Source: Lithobates sylvaticus
Taxonomy: Eukaryota; Chordata; Amphibia; Anura; Ranidae
Length of the DNA stretch: 64,000 nucleotides
Direction: 5' to 3'
Assembly: GCA_028564925.1 (NCBI GenBank)
Contig: CM053030.1
Span: 377,701,833 to 377,765,832, forward strand
The notes beneath the pieces are model-generated. The model saw nothing but the letters and a program-made list of their open reading frames with translations. It did not search any database and was not told the origin of the DNA. A program made the translations under genes and the position numbers. How positions within the stretch are numbered: position 1 is the first letter of the stretch; each line of letters opens with the position of its first letter. Positions 45,946 to 58,008 of the stretch are shown one piece after another.

Positions 45946-47350
45946 TGTACACAAGCTATGATTTTATTATTTTTTTTTAAATAAAGTTGAATAATTTGGA
46001 GTGCGGCTATCCAGCTACATCTTTTCTACTTCAGTTCCTGTTACAAACAGAGTCGGCACCCTGTGGGATTGTGGAGACAGCTGTTTTGGGAGAAGTCATT
46101 ACCTTGGAGCGGTGATTCTGTGATGTCATATATACAGTATCTCACAAAGAGTACACCCTTCACATTTTTGTAAAAATGTTCTTATATCTTTACACGTAAC
46201 AACACTGAAGAAATTACACTTTGCTATAATGTAAAGTAGTGAGTGTACAGCTTGTATAGCAGTGTAAATTTGCTGCCCCCTCAAAATAACTCAACACACA
46301 ACCATTAATGTTGAAACCGCTGGCAACAAAAGTGAGTACACCCCTAAGTGAAAATGTCCAAATTAGGCTCAAAGTGTCAATATTTTGTGTGGCCACCATT
46401 ATTTTCCAGCACTGCCTTAACCCTCTTGGGCATGGAGCTTCACAAATTACCACTGGAGTCCTCTTCCACTCCTCATGCTGACACAGAGCTGGTGGATGTT
46501 AGAGACCTTGCGCTCCTCCACCTTTTCCCCACAGATGCTCAATAGGGTTTAGGTCTGGAGACATGCTTGGTCAGTCCATCACCTTTCCCCCCAGCTTCTT
46601 TAGCAAGGCAGTGGTCGCCTTGGAGGTGTGTTTTGGGTCATTATGTTGGAATACTGCCCTGTGGCCCAGTCTCTGAAGGGAGGGGATTATGCTCTGCTTC
46701 AGTATGTCACAGTACAAGTTGGCATTCATGGTTCCCTCAATGAACTGTAGCTCCCCAATGTCGGGAGCAGTCATGCAGCCCCAGACCATGACAATCCCAC
46801 CACCATGCTTGACTGTAGGCAAGAAACACTTGTCTTTGTACTCCTCACCTGGTTGCCACCACACACGCTTGACACCATCTGAACCAAATAAGTTTATCTT
46901 GGTCTCATCAGACCACAGGACATGGTTCCAGTAATCCATGTTCTTAGTCTGCTTGTCTACAGAAAACTGTTTGCGGGCTTTCTTGTGCATCATCTTTAGA
47001 AGAGGCTTCCTTCTGGGACGACAGCCATGCAGATCAATTAGATGCAGTGTGTGGCGTATGGTCTAAGCACTGACAGGCTAACCCCCCACCCCTTCAACCT
47101 CTACATCAATGCTGGCAGTAGACTTGTGCACAACGGAAAATGTTGTTTCGTTTCGGTTCCTTGTCATTCGTAAAATACATAATTTCGTTCTGTTATATTC
47201 GTTATGTTACGTTAATAAGTTTTCGGATAATTCGTTATCTCTGTAGAGTGTCGATATTCGTTATACTGAATCTCAAATCATGTCGAAGTAATTTGTTATA
47301 TGCGCTATAATTTCGTTCGTATTAGTTGAAATTTTATATTTATGTATGTA

Positions 47351-48059
47351 CCGTATTTATCGGCGTATAACACGCACCCGCGTATAACACACACCCCACG
47401 TTTAGGAGGGCATTTTAAAAAGGAAAAAAAGTTTTAGGAGGGAAGTTTAGGGAAAAAAAAACGTACATTTAAGCGTCATTTGCAGCTTGCCCAGCGTCAT
47501 TTGCAGCTTGCCCAGCGTCATTTGCAGCCTGCCCAGCGTCATTTGCAGCCTTGCCCAGTGTCATTTGCAGCTTGCCCAGTGTCATTTGCAGCTTGCCCAG
47601 TGTCATTTTCAGCTTGCCCAGTGTCATTTGTAGCTTGCCCAGTGTAATTTGCAGCTTGCCAGCATCATTTGTAGCTTGCCCAGTGTCATTTGCAGCTTGC
47701 CAGCATCATTTGCAGCCTTGCCCACGTTTAAATTTCCCGCCGCCGAGACAGACCGCGCAAGCGCCACCGAAAAAGACAGAAGCGCCGCCGAAAAAGACAG
47801 AGCCGACTGTTCAGCTCCGCTCTCAGTCCCGCCTCCCTGCTGTTTCGGGAGCGCAGGAAGGCGGGACTACGAGCATAGCCGAACAGTCGGCTCTGTCTTT
47901 TTCTGCGGCGCTTCTGTCTTTTTGGGCAGCGCTCGCTATTTTTCGGCGCCGCTCGCTATTTTTGTCACTTTTTTGGGGGGGATCAGTGTATAACACGCAC
48001 CCACGACTTTCCCTGATTTTAAGGGGGAAAAAGTGCGTGTTATATGCCGATAAATACGG
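47351..48059. mobile_element. TA-target MITE, CCGTATTTATCGG ends
   Basis: CCGTATTTATCGGCGTATAA on the left and its inverted counterpart (TATGCCGATAAATACGG) on the right are flanked by TA (47349-47350 and 48060-48061). The hAT MITE copy at 21275 shows the uninterrupted site. The interior contains a minisatellite (47471-47730) and a large stem with GCCGACTGTTC/GAACAGTCGGC. Confidence 0.85.
47471..47730. repeat. 22-bp minisatellite
   Basis: CAGCGTCATTTGCAGCTTGCC and variants repeat about eleven times. The frames they open (PSVICSL-type repeats) are not credible proteins. Confidence 0.9.
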
Positions 48060-49132
48060 TATATATATTTGTGATAATGATTTGTAGTTTGGAAAGTCGT
48101 TTGTTTATTGAATCTGTTAATACACACAATGAAAATATCTCTTCTCCTCTGCTCAAATACAATACAACACTCTTCTCACTCAGTTCTCAGGAATGCAGTT
48201 TGCCAGTAATCCAACCTCCAGCACAAAATTAATCAGCTGATTGGACTGTAAGATTTACTGTGAGTTGACCTTTTGTTTCATTAGATCTTTAATGAATTAC
48301 CGAATCATGTCAAATTCATTCGTTATATCCACTATAACTTCTTTCGTATTAGTTGAAATTCGTTATTTTTTTATTTGGACATTCGGATGCATCCGATTGT
48401 CCGAAAGATGCAAAATTTGGCCGAATTTCGATTTGTTACAAAACGAATTGGACATATGAGTACTGCACTCATATGTCTATTTCCCAAAGACAACCTCTGG
48501 ATATGATGCTAAGCACATGCACACAACTTCTTTTGTCAACCATGGCGAGGCCTGTTCTGAGTGGAACCTGTCCTGTTAAACCGCTGTATGGTCTTGGCCA
48601 CTGTGCTGCAGCTCAGTTTCAGGGTCTTGGAAATCTTCTTATAGCCTAGGCCATCTTTATGTGGAGCAACGATTCTTTTTTTTTCAGATCCTCAGAGAGT
48701 TCTTTGCCATGAGGTGCCATGTTGAACTATCAGTGACCAGTGTGAGAGAGAGTGAGAGCGGTAACACCAAATTTAACAAACCTGCTCCCCATTCACACCT
48801 GAGACCTTGTAACACTAACTAGTCAAATGACACCAGGGAGAGAAAATGGCTAATTGGGCCCAATTTGAACATTTTAACTTAGGGGTATACTCACTTTTGT
48901 TGCCAGAGGTTTAATGGCTGTGTGTTGAGTTATTTTGAGGGGACAGCAAATTTACACTGTTATACAAGCTGTACACTCACTTCTTTACATTGTAGAAAAG
49001 TGTAATTTCTTCAGTGTTGTCAGATGAAAAGATATAATAAAATATTACAAAAATGTGAGGGGTGTACTAATTTTTGTGACATACTGTATATCAAATACAC
49101 TGCCTGTACTGACTGAATATAGAGTTTACACT

Positions 49133-49133
<1 letters not shown>

Positions 49134-49184
<51 letters not shown>
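49134..49184. repeat. AT microsatellite, left of the solo LTR
   Basis: TA dinucleotide run that continues at 49819-49873 on the other side of the LTR. Confidence 0.9.
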
Positions 49185-49187
<3 letters not shown>

Positions 49188-49815
49188 GGCAGAGCGAAGC
49201 TCTGTCCCTTTGAAATTGGAGGTAAAGGAGATCCAGAGTTTGCATATCTGCAGACTATAGAATTTAAATGGAGAAAACTGCTCTGTCAGTTTTCTCCAGG
49301 TTTTGCTAGTCCTGGATGGGATCTCAAACTGTGTCCAGGTCTTGACGATGGCAAGCAAGGTGTGTGCCCAGCTGCACACAGACCATATAATGAGGGGCTA
49401 ATGAGTGGAGGATGGTGGAGTGTGAGCAGCTTGCTGCTGCTGTATGAAGACAGACCTGTGGAGGGGTCATCCCTGTGTAAGGGGTATTCTTTGCCCAGAG
49501 ACTGGGAAAGGCTGGACAGCCTTGAGAGTCGGGAAGACTAAGGAAGCCAGTGAGTCCAGGGGACTGGAAGGAATCAACTCTGTTGAGAGCAAGCAGAGGA
49601 ACTGCTGACAAGAGAGCCAGGTGGCTTGGTATGTTTTTCATTTATGAATGCTTAATGAAGTTAAACCCCTGCGTGGGACTTCTGGATGGACTTTTGTGTT
49701 TTTCCTTTTTCAATAAACGTGGGCTACCAGGCCCTTAACTCTATACGCCTGTCTGATGAGGACTCACTGCATTAAAAAAATGCATCTTTCCACTTGAGTT
49801 AAACACCCCCATGTT

Positions 49816-49818
<3 letters not shown>
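49185..49818 (+). mobile_element. Solo LTR of an LTR retrotransposon (fossil), 634 bp
   Basis: It begins TGTGGCAG and ends TGTTACA (TG...CA termini with short inverted TGT/ACA). It has a TATA-like CATATAA (about 49383) and an AATAAA (about 49713) followed by a short R/U5-like segment. It sits inside an AT microsatellite, so the flanking ATATAT duplication is consistent but not diagnostic. No internal region is present. Family not determined; possibly Ty3/Gypsy-like. Confidence 0.75.

Positions 49819-49873
<55 letters not shown>
49819..49873. repeat. AT microsatellite, right of the solo LTR
   Basis: Continuation of the TA run interrupted by the LTR. Confidence 0.9.
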
Positions 49874-49879
<6 letters not shown>

Positions 49880-50223
49880 CTCTTCATTCAGCGTAGCCTA
49901 TATATACAGTGTAAAAAATATATTCAGTCAGTACAGGCAGTGTATTTGATATATCTCTGTCCGTTATAACACACTATATGGGCGCTGTGTAAGCAGCCTT
50001 ATATTGTGTGGGCCGGGGCACCCTGCCTTTGGCCAATTATGGCTTTTGCTGAGGATCATGCTGTTATTGGCCAAACCATGCAAGTCAGGTGTATGCTTTG
50101 GCCAATCATTATACAGCAATGCACTGTGGTCTTGCAGTGCATTATGGGGTGCTCGAATTTTCCACAAACACCCCATAAAATTCGCTGTTCGACTCAAACT
50201 CGAAGCTCATCCCTAATGTGTAA

Positions 50224-53200
50224 TAATATCTCTTATGGCATTATTCCTAATATTATTATCTTTATTGATAATAATGGAAGTAAAAGCAATATTAAACAGA
50301 GAAGTATTTTAACCCTTATATATAACATTGTGTATGCCTGTAAATTCTATTAGCAGTAAATATAATGTTTTACGCTAAAAGCAATCCTGTTTTGTCATAG
50401 TTACAGCTCCACGGTTACACTAACAGATTTGTTCCCAGACCCCATGAGTAAAAGCCTTATGTCTTAGAATTTTTAAAGCAGCCAAGGAATGAGTGACTGT
50501 GATAATGCAGCCAATAAATGTTTCTTTGAGACATACGCTTCCCTCATAGATTATGTGATTTGCCCAGAATAAGAAGCCCAGGGCCAGGAGAACTACAAAG
50601 GTGTCATGTACTTGTTTGGTAGTTATAATGAGGAGGTTTACATTATTTGTGGAATTGCTTACACAAACATTAAAAATTATCAAACTGGTTCTCTACCTGA
50701 GCTTTTGCTAAATCTGGCTGATGTGCAGATAGCTGATAATCGCTTAGTTTAGTTAGTCTCCAGTTAATCTGCAAAACCTGGTTAGTAAGAGACTTTTTTT
50801 TTTTGTTAACAATAGTGGTAAAATGCACAAACCCCCTCAATAACACCACCACCTGAATAAAAGCCTAGCACAACATGCATACGGACCAAATTCCGTCATT
50901 GGCAGTTCAAACTATTAAGAGTATGCATTCTTTAAGCTTGAAATTAGAGGACAAGCACTATTCAAACCATGCCAAGAAATGTTGTAATCACATAAACATA
51001 CATTCTCTGATGATCCAAGCATAGATGATTATATCTTTAGTGCAGAGAGAGAGAGAGAGAGTAGGGGCCAAACGCCACTGCCACTAGCTTATCAAATAAT
51101 CATAATGGGGAGAAAAATATTGAACAAAGCCAAATGCTGCTTTCTCTGTAATCGGTTAGCCTTGGGTGTCCATTGTCAGTGGTTGCAGCACCAGTTAGTC
51201 ATCTCATCCCCATGGCTATCTTTATTTGGTTCAAAATCTGAAAGCAATACCAGGTATATAATCAGTTTATCTAACAAAACACCTACAGTATGTCTGTTAA
51301 GCTAAATAGTATACAAAATAGAGCATTTTGCTATTACAATTTTCTTATGCAACACTCCTTTCTGTTATAGAGTGAGCAATTTTAGTTATTTTTTTGTTTA
51401 CAAACTATTTTATTGAGTGCAAAGTAGAAACATGAAATTGAAAAATTATTGATATTTTCTGAACTCTATTCTATTTCAGTAAACAAATTAATAAAAAAAA
51501 ACATTCTGAACTCTGAATACTGTCAGAGAAATGGAACATAATAGGTAACACAAGCCCTGCTATGTTTCCATGTGTGAAACTTTATCAAATAAACTGCATC
51601 AGTAATGTAAACTACTGTGCACTGCAATTGCTTCTGAATGCAGCAGCCTAACTGAAAACCCAGGAGTTGCAGCAAATGCTAATTTAAGGGATGGCCTATA
51701 CCTTTTTCAGCAATTTCTGACTTACAGTAACCAATGATTTAAACCATTTTACATTTAGACTCTTAATTCTGTTTTTAGCCTGGCTGTGTTTGTTTCTTAA
51801 CTAATAACTTCAGCTTATGGCCACTGTTGCTGACCTCAGCCTGTTGCTTGACAAGTAATCGATTACTTTGTTAGTCTGCCATATCCTGGTTGCTATCAGC
51901 TGTCTCCAATATTGCCTGTCTTATGTACTCTCTGCTGGCCCACAATGCTAGTTTTGTATCTTGGTTAATCTGTTATTTTGCCTACTTGTGGCTTTTCATT
52001 TACCCCAGCTAGACAACATCTAACTCAGTACTACTCAAGATATAAAATACATACGTCTTTAAGAGGTTAGAGTGGCTTCACTGGTTTATTCATTTTCTGC
52101 TAGTGGTCTCAGAATATTTCTGGATGGCTTTAAAATATCATACTGACTTCTTTTGCAAAAGATAAGGTGCTCAAAAGTAAGTAATTTTTGCAAGGACATC
52201 TTATTTATTCAAGTAGCAAGACTAAGATTTTCTGGAAGTATTAACCTACCATATGCTTTGTGTCATTTATAGGAATTAAATTATTTTTACTTTGCTTTGA
52301 GACAGCTTAGGAAATTATAAAGATAGATTTAGTTAGTTACTGTATCTAATTTTATCTGCTTTTTAAAAAAAATGCAAGCAGCAAAATGCTAATGTATTTA
52401 GGGAATATACATTCAGTTAAGGCACAACTAGAATTCTCTAGATGCTGCCAGTAAACCCTACTTTAAATCAAACATGCACATTAGTAATAATTAGTAATAA
52501 TATTAGATATTGGTGGAATTGCTTGTAGAAATGATATAACTTTTAAAAATATGTCAACATTATGCTGATTCAGCATCATAATCTATTTTATAGAGAAAAC
52601 AACTTGAATTTTAAATAGTTTCACTACTGTTTTGTATGGGGTTTCAGTGAGATTTTTTTTTCTTTGTTTTTGGGGGGGGGGGGGGGTAGTAAAAGGAGGC
52701 AAAGGTCTCACAATATATGTTTTATATTATTAGGGCCATTTAGGGATTCAGTAATTCATTATAACAGACAATTTGGATTTTAAGCATTTGCACAAACAGA
52801 AGATTACTGCTAAAAAAAAAATTACATTTCAAGATGTTTATTTTTGCTAAAGCTTTCAGGGGGTTTAGTTTTTAGTTGATCCCTTAGTTCTACACTGAAG
52901 ATAAACATCCATTACATATTTTTTTGAATAACAATATAACTTATTCTTGCCAAAAGTATACGGTAATCAAAAGTAGTTTACATTGGTTTTATTTATCCTT
53001 TTTTCATATTAACGTTCAGAATAACTTAAAAAAAATTAGATTTTTTCAAATTAAGTTCTTCCTTAGATTGGACACATTAGACAATACAAATTCCATAGGA
53101 CCCGGCAGCAGAAGTGGCTCAGTACCATCTGACTCGATAATTCAAACAACTCCTGTCTTATCTTATGTTACCATATCCTATCATATTACAAAAACTATTA

Positions 53201-53765
53201 TTATTTATAATATCCACCTTACTACATAACATTTCAATGAGCAAGATATGTACAAATGAAAAAAATGTACTTCCATCCTAATAACGGATAGTCTAGGGAA
53301 AAAAACATTAACAATAAAAGTGTTGGAAGATAAAAGATCCATTTTCTTATAATCCTGTAATTCTGTATATACTTGTAAGGTATACCATCATAATACCTAA
53401 TCAGTCCCTGCTTTACTACTGGTGTTTTTATTTGTTTGATCAAACCATCTGCTCTCTTTCAGGTAAATGTGGTTCAAGCAGACTCAGTTGGCTACTGTCT
53501 CTTACAAACCATATGGCCTATTTCTGACATCCGGTTTTTGTAATACACAAGAGGAGCCTGGCTTCACTGTCTCTGCATCTTTCCATGTGTTTACCACTGA
53601 AACTGCTGATGACAGTTCGCTTACTGTGTTCTGTCCATAAGCTCTAAATCTATAAATAATATAAAACACACTCTTGGAAGAGAATATCTAATTGCGGTGT
53701 TAAGGGCACAGTAACATAAGAAATCCCCATATCCCTTAAATAGTGTATACAGAAAGTGTGTGTAA
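50224..53765. other. AT-rich intergenic sequence without recognised genes
   Basis: No conserved motif or splice-bounded coding segment was found. Short simple repeats occur (GA run at 51045, G run near 52672). An 87-codon minus-strand frame (50683-50420) contains a hydrophobic stretch but matches nothing I recognise. Confidence 0.5.
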
Positions 53766-53769
53766 CAGT

Positions 53770-56330
53770 TTTTTCTTTTTTTTATGCTATTTTTATTTGT
53801 GATTTTGCAGAAAAATAGACAGGAACAGGTAAATAATGGCACAGTCTACAACATTCACATGGATAGTCATACATAGTATTTTGCAGTATGCAATTAAATA
53901 AGTATAACCATGCAATTTGGTTGGGAACAATGCAAATAGAGTAAAATGTCAACCAGAACATCTGTTGGGTGGAAAATAGTATTTGAAAGTTTCCCTTAAA
54001 AAGGACAAGTTATCAGGTGCAACCCTCATCTGATATGGTAGTATTTCTGTTTTCAGGTACCTATTGGGGGAAGAATATAAGTTAAAAGAAGTGCAGAGGG
54101 GTCTGCTGTTACAAATGGGGGTAGATAGTGAAGAAGGGAGTGTGCTGTGTGGGAGATTACCACTATTCCTTATATAGTTTTGAGCCTACATGGGAGGCAA
54201 AGTAGGTGGGAACTTGGCACCCATACCCTGGAGGTAGCTGGTCAAATTTTCCATGAGTCTAATACTCTCAACACAGTGCAGTCAATGTTATACCAGGAGG
54301 GTAAGGGGATTTTCACAGAGCCAGGATGCAACAGCAGGCTGTGGTTACTGTGTCTTACTTCTGATTGCTTATAGGTTTCGAGAGGGACTGTATTATGATG
54401 AAGTAGAAAGGCCATTGCTTTTGGGAAGGTGCAGTCAGTGAATTTCAGTAAAATGGTTTTAAACTGTATCTGATAACTTTGCAGGATTGGATAGGACCAG
54501 AAAATATGAAACATATCCCTAGGCATGGAGCTGCCTCTCCAGTAAATCTCCACAAGTCATTAGTATATAGCATCTAGTAATGTTGGGGTGACTATATTAT
54601 AACATGATTCATGATATCTGTTGCTATTTGAGGACTTGTAAGAAAAAGTTAAAATTTTGGTGCTTGCCTCCAGGAAATGAGTAATTTGAAGACATGTTTA
54701 AATGCAAAAGACCTAATGTCTTACTGGACCAGTAGATTGGCATTCTCATTTAAACTGAATGAAAATGTGTTCAAAATGAGTGGCTACAGACAAAGATTTG
54801 AGATAGTGGTCTATTTTTTTGAAACTGGTAAATTGACAGGTTTAATTCCACTTTATGATTTATAGCTGGGGCTTTGGGCTTCAGAAAAATGGCAGCCTTC
54901 AGCAAGAAGAAACAGTTGCAATGCTGGAGGCAATTTAGAGCACACACTAATTTTGGTAGCATAATTATTAATGTAGACTGTATGTTAGTTGCTAAAGAAC
55001 ATTACTTTTTATCAAGTTCTTCTAGGTAAAATTCCGCTTTGAATTATAAGTTTGGATTGTGTAACATCTGATTGTTTGTTATCCAGGTGGAATTGTGTTA
55101 TTGTGGTGGAGCATGTAAAAAGAATTATCCTGTAACCCAGGAAGGAAATTAGGTTTCCCTAAAACAGGCAGCAGAAGATAAAGGGAAATCTGCCGGGTTA
55201 GAGCAATGGTCAGATTTTTGCACAGGGCTGGAGTTGGTAGGGCCAGACTCAAAAGTATATTCAGTGGAGAGTGGGCCTTCTCCTTTCCAAGTGAAAGCCA
55301 GTGTTTTGTCAACTAATGTTAGCAATAGACCAACTGATGAGGCCAGTTGATAACATTTAATGTCCAAATTGATTTGAGAAACATCATGGGTTTGGGGATT
55401 GGAATCTGGAGAAGGTAATGGATAATAGGCAGCATATTTTTTTTTTTAGTTATATTACATTCTCCCATTCAGGAAAAGCTTTGTGCTGACCAGCTGGCCA
55501 ATTTATTGCAGAAAATGTAAATGAGCGGGGCAAAGTTAAGAACAAGCAGAGCAAAGTTAAAGGTTGGGAAAGGTTGTTAGGCAACTGACTGACAAAATAA
55601 CGAATGTGTGCCAGGGGCCCACTGAAATACATTTTTTCTCCTTATGCCTCTGTAAGGTTGAGCACTTCAGACCTTTAATAATGATGGATATTGAATAACT
55701 AACAATACATGGTGAACTCTGCTATCAGATTATTAAATCTGGTTTGATGAGAAAGAATAAGTTATCTGAGACTTTGAGTTGCTCTTTACCCACCTGTATA
55801 TTGGTATATCTGTGTTGGCCCAAATCATTCTCAAGTAAAGTTTCCAAAGCTAGGATACAAATAAGAGGGGAAAAGGGCAGCCATGGCCTGTCCGATGTCT
55901 GATGGGAAATGTAGATGCAAAAACCAATTTACTTGATTTGTGACCACAAAGATTTTCTAAATGTTTGACAGCTCCATGCAAAGATTTTTTTTCACTGATC
56001 CATTGTGCCAAGTTTCTGCTGTTTTGGTGACTATGCAAAATTTAGTATTCAAACTTTCTCTAGAGTGCAGCCCCTTAACTGGGTGCCCTTAGATGTACTT
56101 TTAATTCAGAATCATTAATGCTGTGGGCAGTACAAATTGAATTGCTAGAAAGTGGGCCTCCCCATCCTCCACTGGAATGACAGACTGCATCTGAGAAATC
56201 CGTTATATGCTTTTTTTAAAAGATTGACTTATACCGACTTGGACTATCCATTAAAATTTCAGAAATGATTGCCTCCATCTCCATGGATGGAGGTGGTCAA
56301 CAACTTTCAGGTGCCTAGTCCTACCCAGCC
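53770..56330 (-). mobile_element. Old L1-like LINE, heavily worn
   Basis: On the minus strand the 3' end has AATAAA and an A-rich tail near 53770-53800. The C-terminal block YWRGSSMPRDMFHIFWSYP (about 54490-54545) matches the L1-group CWRGC...LLHIWW pattern. Further upstream FPIRHRTGHGCPFPLLF (about 55850-55905) is a decayed RQGCPLSPLLF reverse-transcriptase block, with a weak relic of the ADD box downstream. Many stops and frame changes indicate great age. The 5' boundary is a guess. Confidence 0.6.
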
Positions 56331-56873
56331 CCCCACCGCTATTCTCACCTGTTTAACCTACAGGTAAACATGTACCCAATACCAACACCATATGATGGTA
56401 TATAGTATGGAAATTTTAGGTTTGGTAGACCTTAGTGTGGAGAGATGAATGTTTACTGTTTATTACATTACAAATCAATTTACAAAAAAGCATCATGGCC
56501 ATTAGGTGGTTATGATGATATGGAAACTACACATATTAGAGAAAATACAGCATTTTTGTCCTGATTGTGTGGATGTTTGTCCGTGTTAGTTAAGGAGGCA
56601 GAAGAAAAACTTCACTAAAATTAAGCCCTTTATTTGCAACTGATAAATTCATCCTCCCAATATCATGCACAGTGAAGACAACACTGAGTACCAAAATAAA
56701 GACTAAATGTTTCTACTTTTTAGTTTATGACAATAAAGACCCTGTTTGCAAAGGTCACTTTACACAGTTTGCAAATGGTCTGCCCTAGTTTCGTATCCAT
56801 GCCATCAACCTTGTTGTAATTTTGCTACAGGCATCTCTACTTTAGAGATCATTGATACTTTTTTTATCAAATC
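56331..56873. other. No identifiable feature
   Basis: AT-rich sequence containing no recognised gene or element. Confidence 0.5.
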
Positions 56874-57107
56874 ATCACAGCAGATATGAAAATAAATAAA
56901 CTGCGCTTAGAATATAGGCCAATCTATAAAAGGCAGCTGCTTAAAGTGGGATACACACACATAGACAGATAAAAGATTATATAAAGCAGCACCAATAAAT
57001 TAAAACTAAAACAATAAAAAATACAAGAATATTGTATACCAAGAAAATATAATTTTTGCTCAAAAAATATTTTAGTGATATAATCTATGGCCACGGAGGA
57101 GCACATA

Positions 57108-57403
57108 CAGTGGTGTGAAAAAGTGTTTGCCCCTTCCTCATTTCCTGTTCCTTAAAAGCTACACATCATGCCGAGACCCAAAGAAATTCAGGATCAATTG
57201 AGAAAGAAAGTAATTGAGATCTATCAGTCTGGAAAGGGTTATAAAGCCATTTCCAAAGCTTTGGGAATCCAGCAAACCACAGTGAGAGCCATTATCCACA
57301 AATGGCGAAGAAATGGAACAGTGGTGAACCTTCCCAGGAGTGGCCGGCCGCCCAAAATTACCCCAAGAGCACAGCGACGACTCATCCAAGAGGTCACAAA
57401 AGA
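57108..57403 (+). mobile_element. Tc1 fragment, forward, N-terminal half
   Basis: The end CAGTGGTGTGAAAAAGTG follows TA (57106-57107). ATG at 57168 gives MPRPKEIQDQLRKKVIEIYQ, the paired-like helix-turn-helix of Tc1 transposases, with NLPRSGRPPKITPRAQRRL, ending at VTKDQ where it meets an inverted copy. The catalytic domain is absent. Confidence 0.88.
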
Positions 57404-57625
57404 CCAGTCTTTTCCTGATGGTGGAGGCATGAACGCTGACCTTAACTGAGGCAAGTGAGGCCTGCAGTTCCTTGGACGTTGTTGTGGGGTCTTTTGTGAC
57501 CTCTTGGATGAGTCGTCGCTGCGCTCTTGGGGTAATTTTGGGCGGCCGGCCACTCCTGGGAAGGTTCACCACTGTTCCATGTCTTCGCCATTTGTGGATA
57601 ATGGCTCTCACTGTGGTTCGCTGGA
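57404..57625 (-). mobile_element. Tc1 fragment, inverted
   Basis: On the minus strand it reads VRAIIHKWRRHGTVVNLPRS through KDPTTTSKELQASLASVKVS and SVHASTIRKRL, extending further into the transposase than the forward fragment. The two meet head to head at about 57403. The outer end of this fragment (57625) lacks the Tc1 terminus. Confidence 0.88.
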
Positions 57626-57814
57626 TTCACACTAGTGCTCAAAAATAAAAAGGGCCGCCCATAGTGTAATACTGGTATAACATGTTTATTCCATAGAAAG
57701 ATTAAAAAGACTTACAAGCATCGAAATTTTCGATCGTGTAACGAAAAAGAAAAAACTGCCAGCCGGTCAGTTCAAACCCGTCCTCCCTTCAAAACAAGCA
57801 TGGTGGCGTCGCCG

Positions 57815-57865
57815 CGTGCCTTTCTAGACGCGTTTCGTCACACGTGACGTTATCAGTGGGGAACG
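57815..57865 (-). ncRNA. Hammerhead-ribozyme-like motif of the Penelope-like element
   Basis: On the minus strand: CTGATAAC, stem II GTCA-CGTG-TGAC, GAA, palindrome ACGCGT, then C. This is the layout of the minimal hammerhead motifs known from Penelope-like elements (CTGATGA ... GAAAC, very short stem III). The core G8 equivalent is A here and stem I pairs poorly, so self-cleavage is unlikely in this copy. The motif is seen; the family association is prior knowledge. Confidence 0.6.
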
Positions 57866-58008
57866 GGCGATGCAGCGACGCACCACCTTAAATAAAAATA
57901 TATATATGTAAAATGCCATTGAATGTGTGTATATTAAATATGTAAAATCTTTTCCCCTTGATGGGGGTGAATATCACTCAAATTTAGATAAATTTTACTC
58001 TAGACTAA

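Larger units (their letters stand above)
47119..48462. mobile_element. hAT MITE, second copy, inside the Tc1
   Basis: Starts TAGACTTGTGCACAACGG and parallels the element at 21275-22163 over both halves (for example AATCAGCTGATTGGAC near 48231). The right end is eroded and the 8-bp duplication is not clean, but Tc1 sequence resumes directly afterwards (CACTCATATGTCTATTTCCC). Confidence 0.8.
46571..48720 (-). pseudogene. Tc1 transposase, split by a nested MITE
   Basis: ATG at 48720 gives MAPHGKELSEDLKK and a helix-turn-helix region (KDGLGYKKISKTLKLSCSTV). The frame is cut by the MITE at 47119-48462 and continues on the far side. The catalytic half is open at 46993-46571: VLWSDETKINLFG (first Asp region, about 46910) and HNDPKHTSK (second Asp, about 46640). 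The last part of the protein, near 46571, shifts frame. The transposase is non-functional as it stands. Confidence 0.9.
46135..49086 (-). mobile_element. Tc1/mariner element with nested insertions
   Basis: The ends CAGTATCTCACAAAGAGTAC and, inverted, CAGTATGTCACAAAAATTAG are flanked by TA (46133-46134 and 49087-49088). The inverted repeats extend about 200 bases, with matching CACACAACCATTAATG and CTCAAAATAACTCAACACAC segments. Without the 1344-base nested element it is about 1.6 kb, the normal Tc1 size. Confidence 0.93.
42356..50215. mobile_element. Second long hAT-type element, 7.86 kb, multiply invaded
   Basis: The left end is TAGGAATGAGCCGAAC and the right end reads, inverted, TAGGGATGAGCTTCGAG. 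A perfect 8-bp duplication ATGTGTAA lies at 42348-42355 and 50216-50223. These are the same ends as the element at 11822-20485. Inside are tandem repeats (42596-43400), a VNTR-bearing element (43408-44530), a TTAA-type MITE part (45249), a Tc1 (46135-49086) with two levels of nesting, and a solo LTR (49185-49818). No transposase remnant was recognised, so it was probably non-autonomous. Confidence 0.85.

Noticed and set aside
50420-50683. 87-codon minus-strand frame with hydrophobic segments
   Set aside because: No recognised family, no splice-site support and no neighbouring coding sequence; probably chance.
51700-52020. Possible LTR or SINE-like segment rich in CTGTTGCTTGAC-type words
   Set aside because: No termini, target duplication, promoter boxes or tail could be identified.
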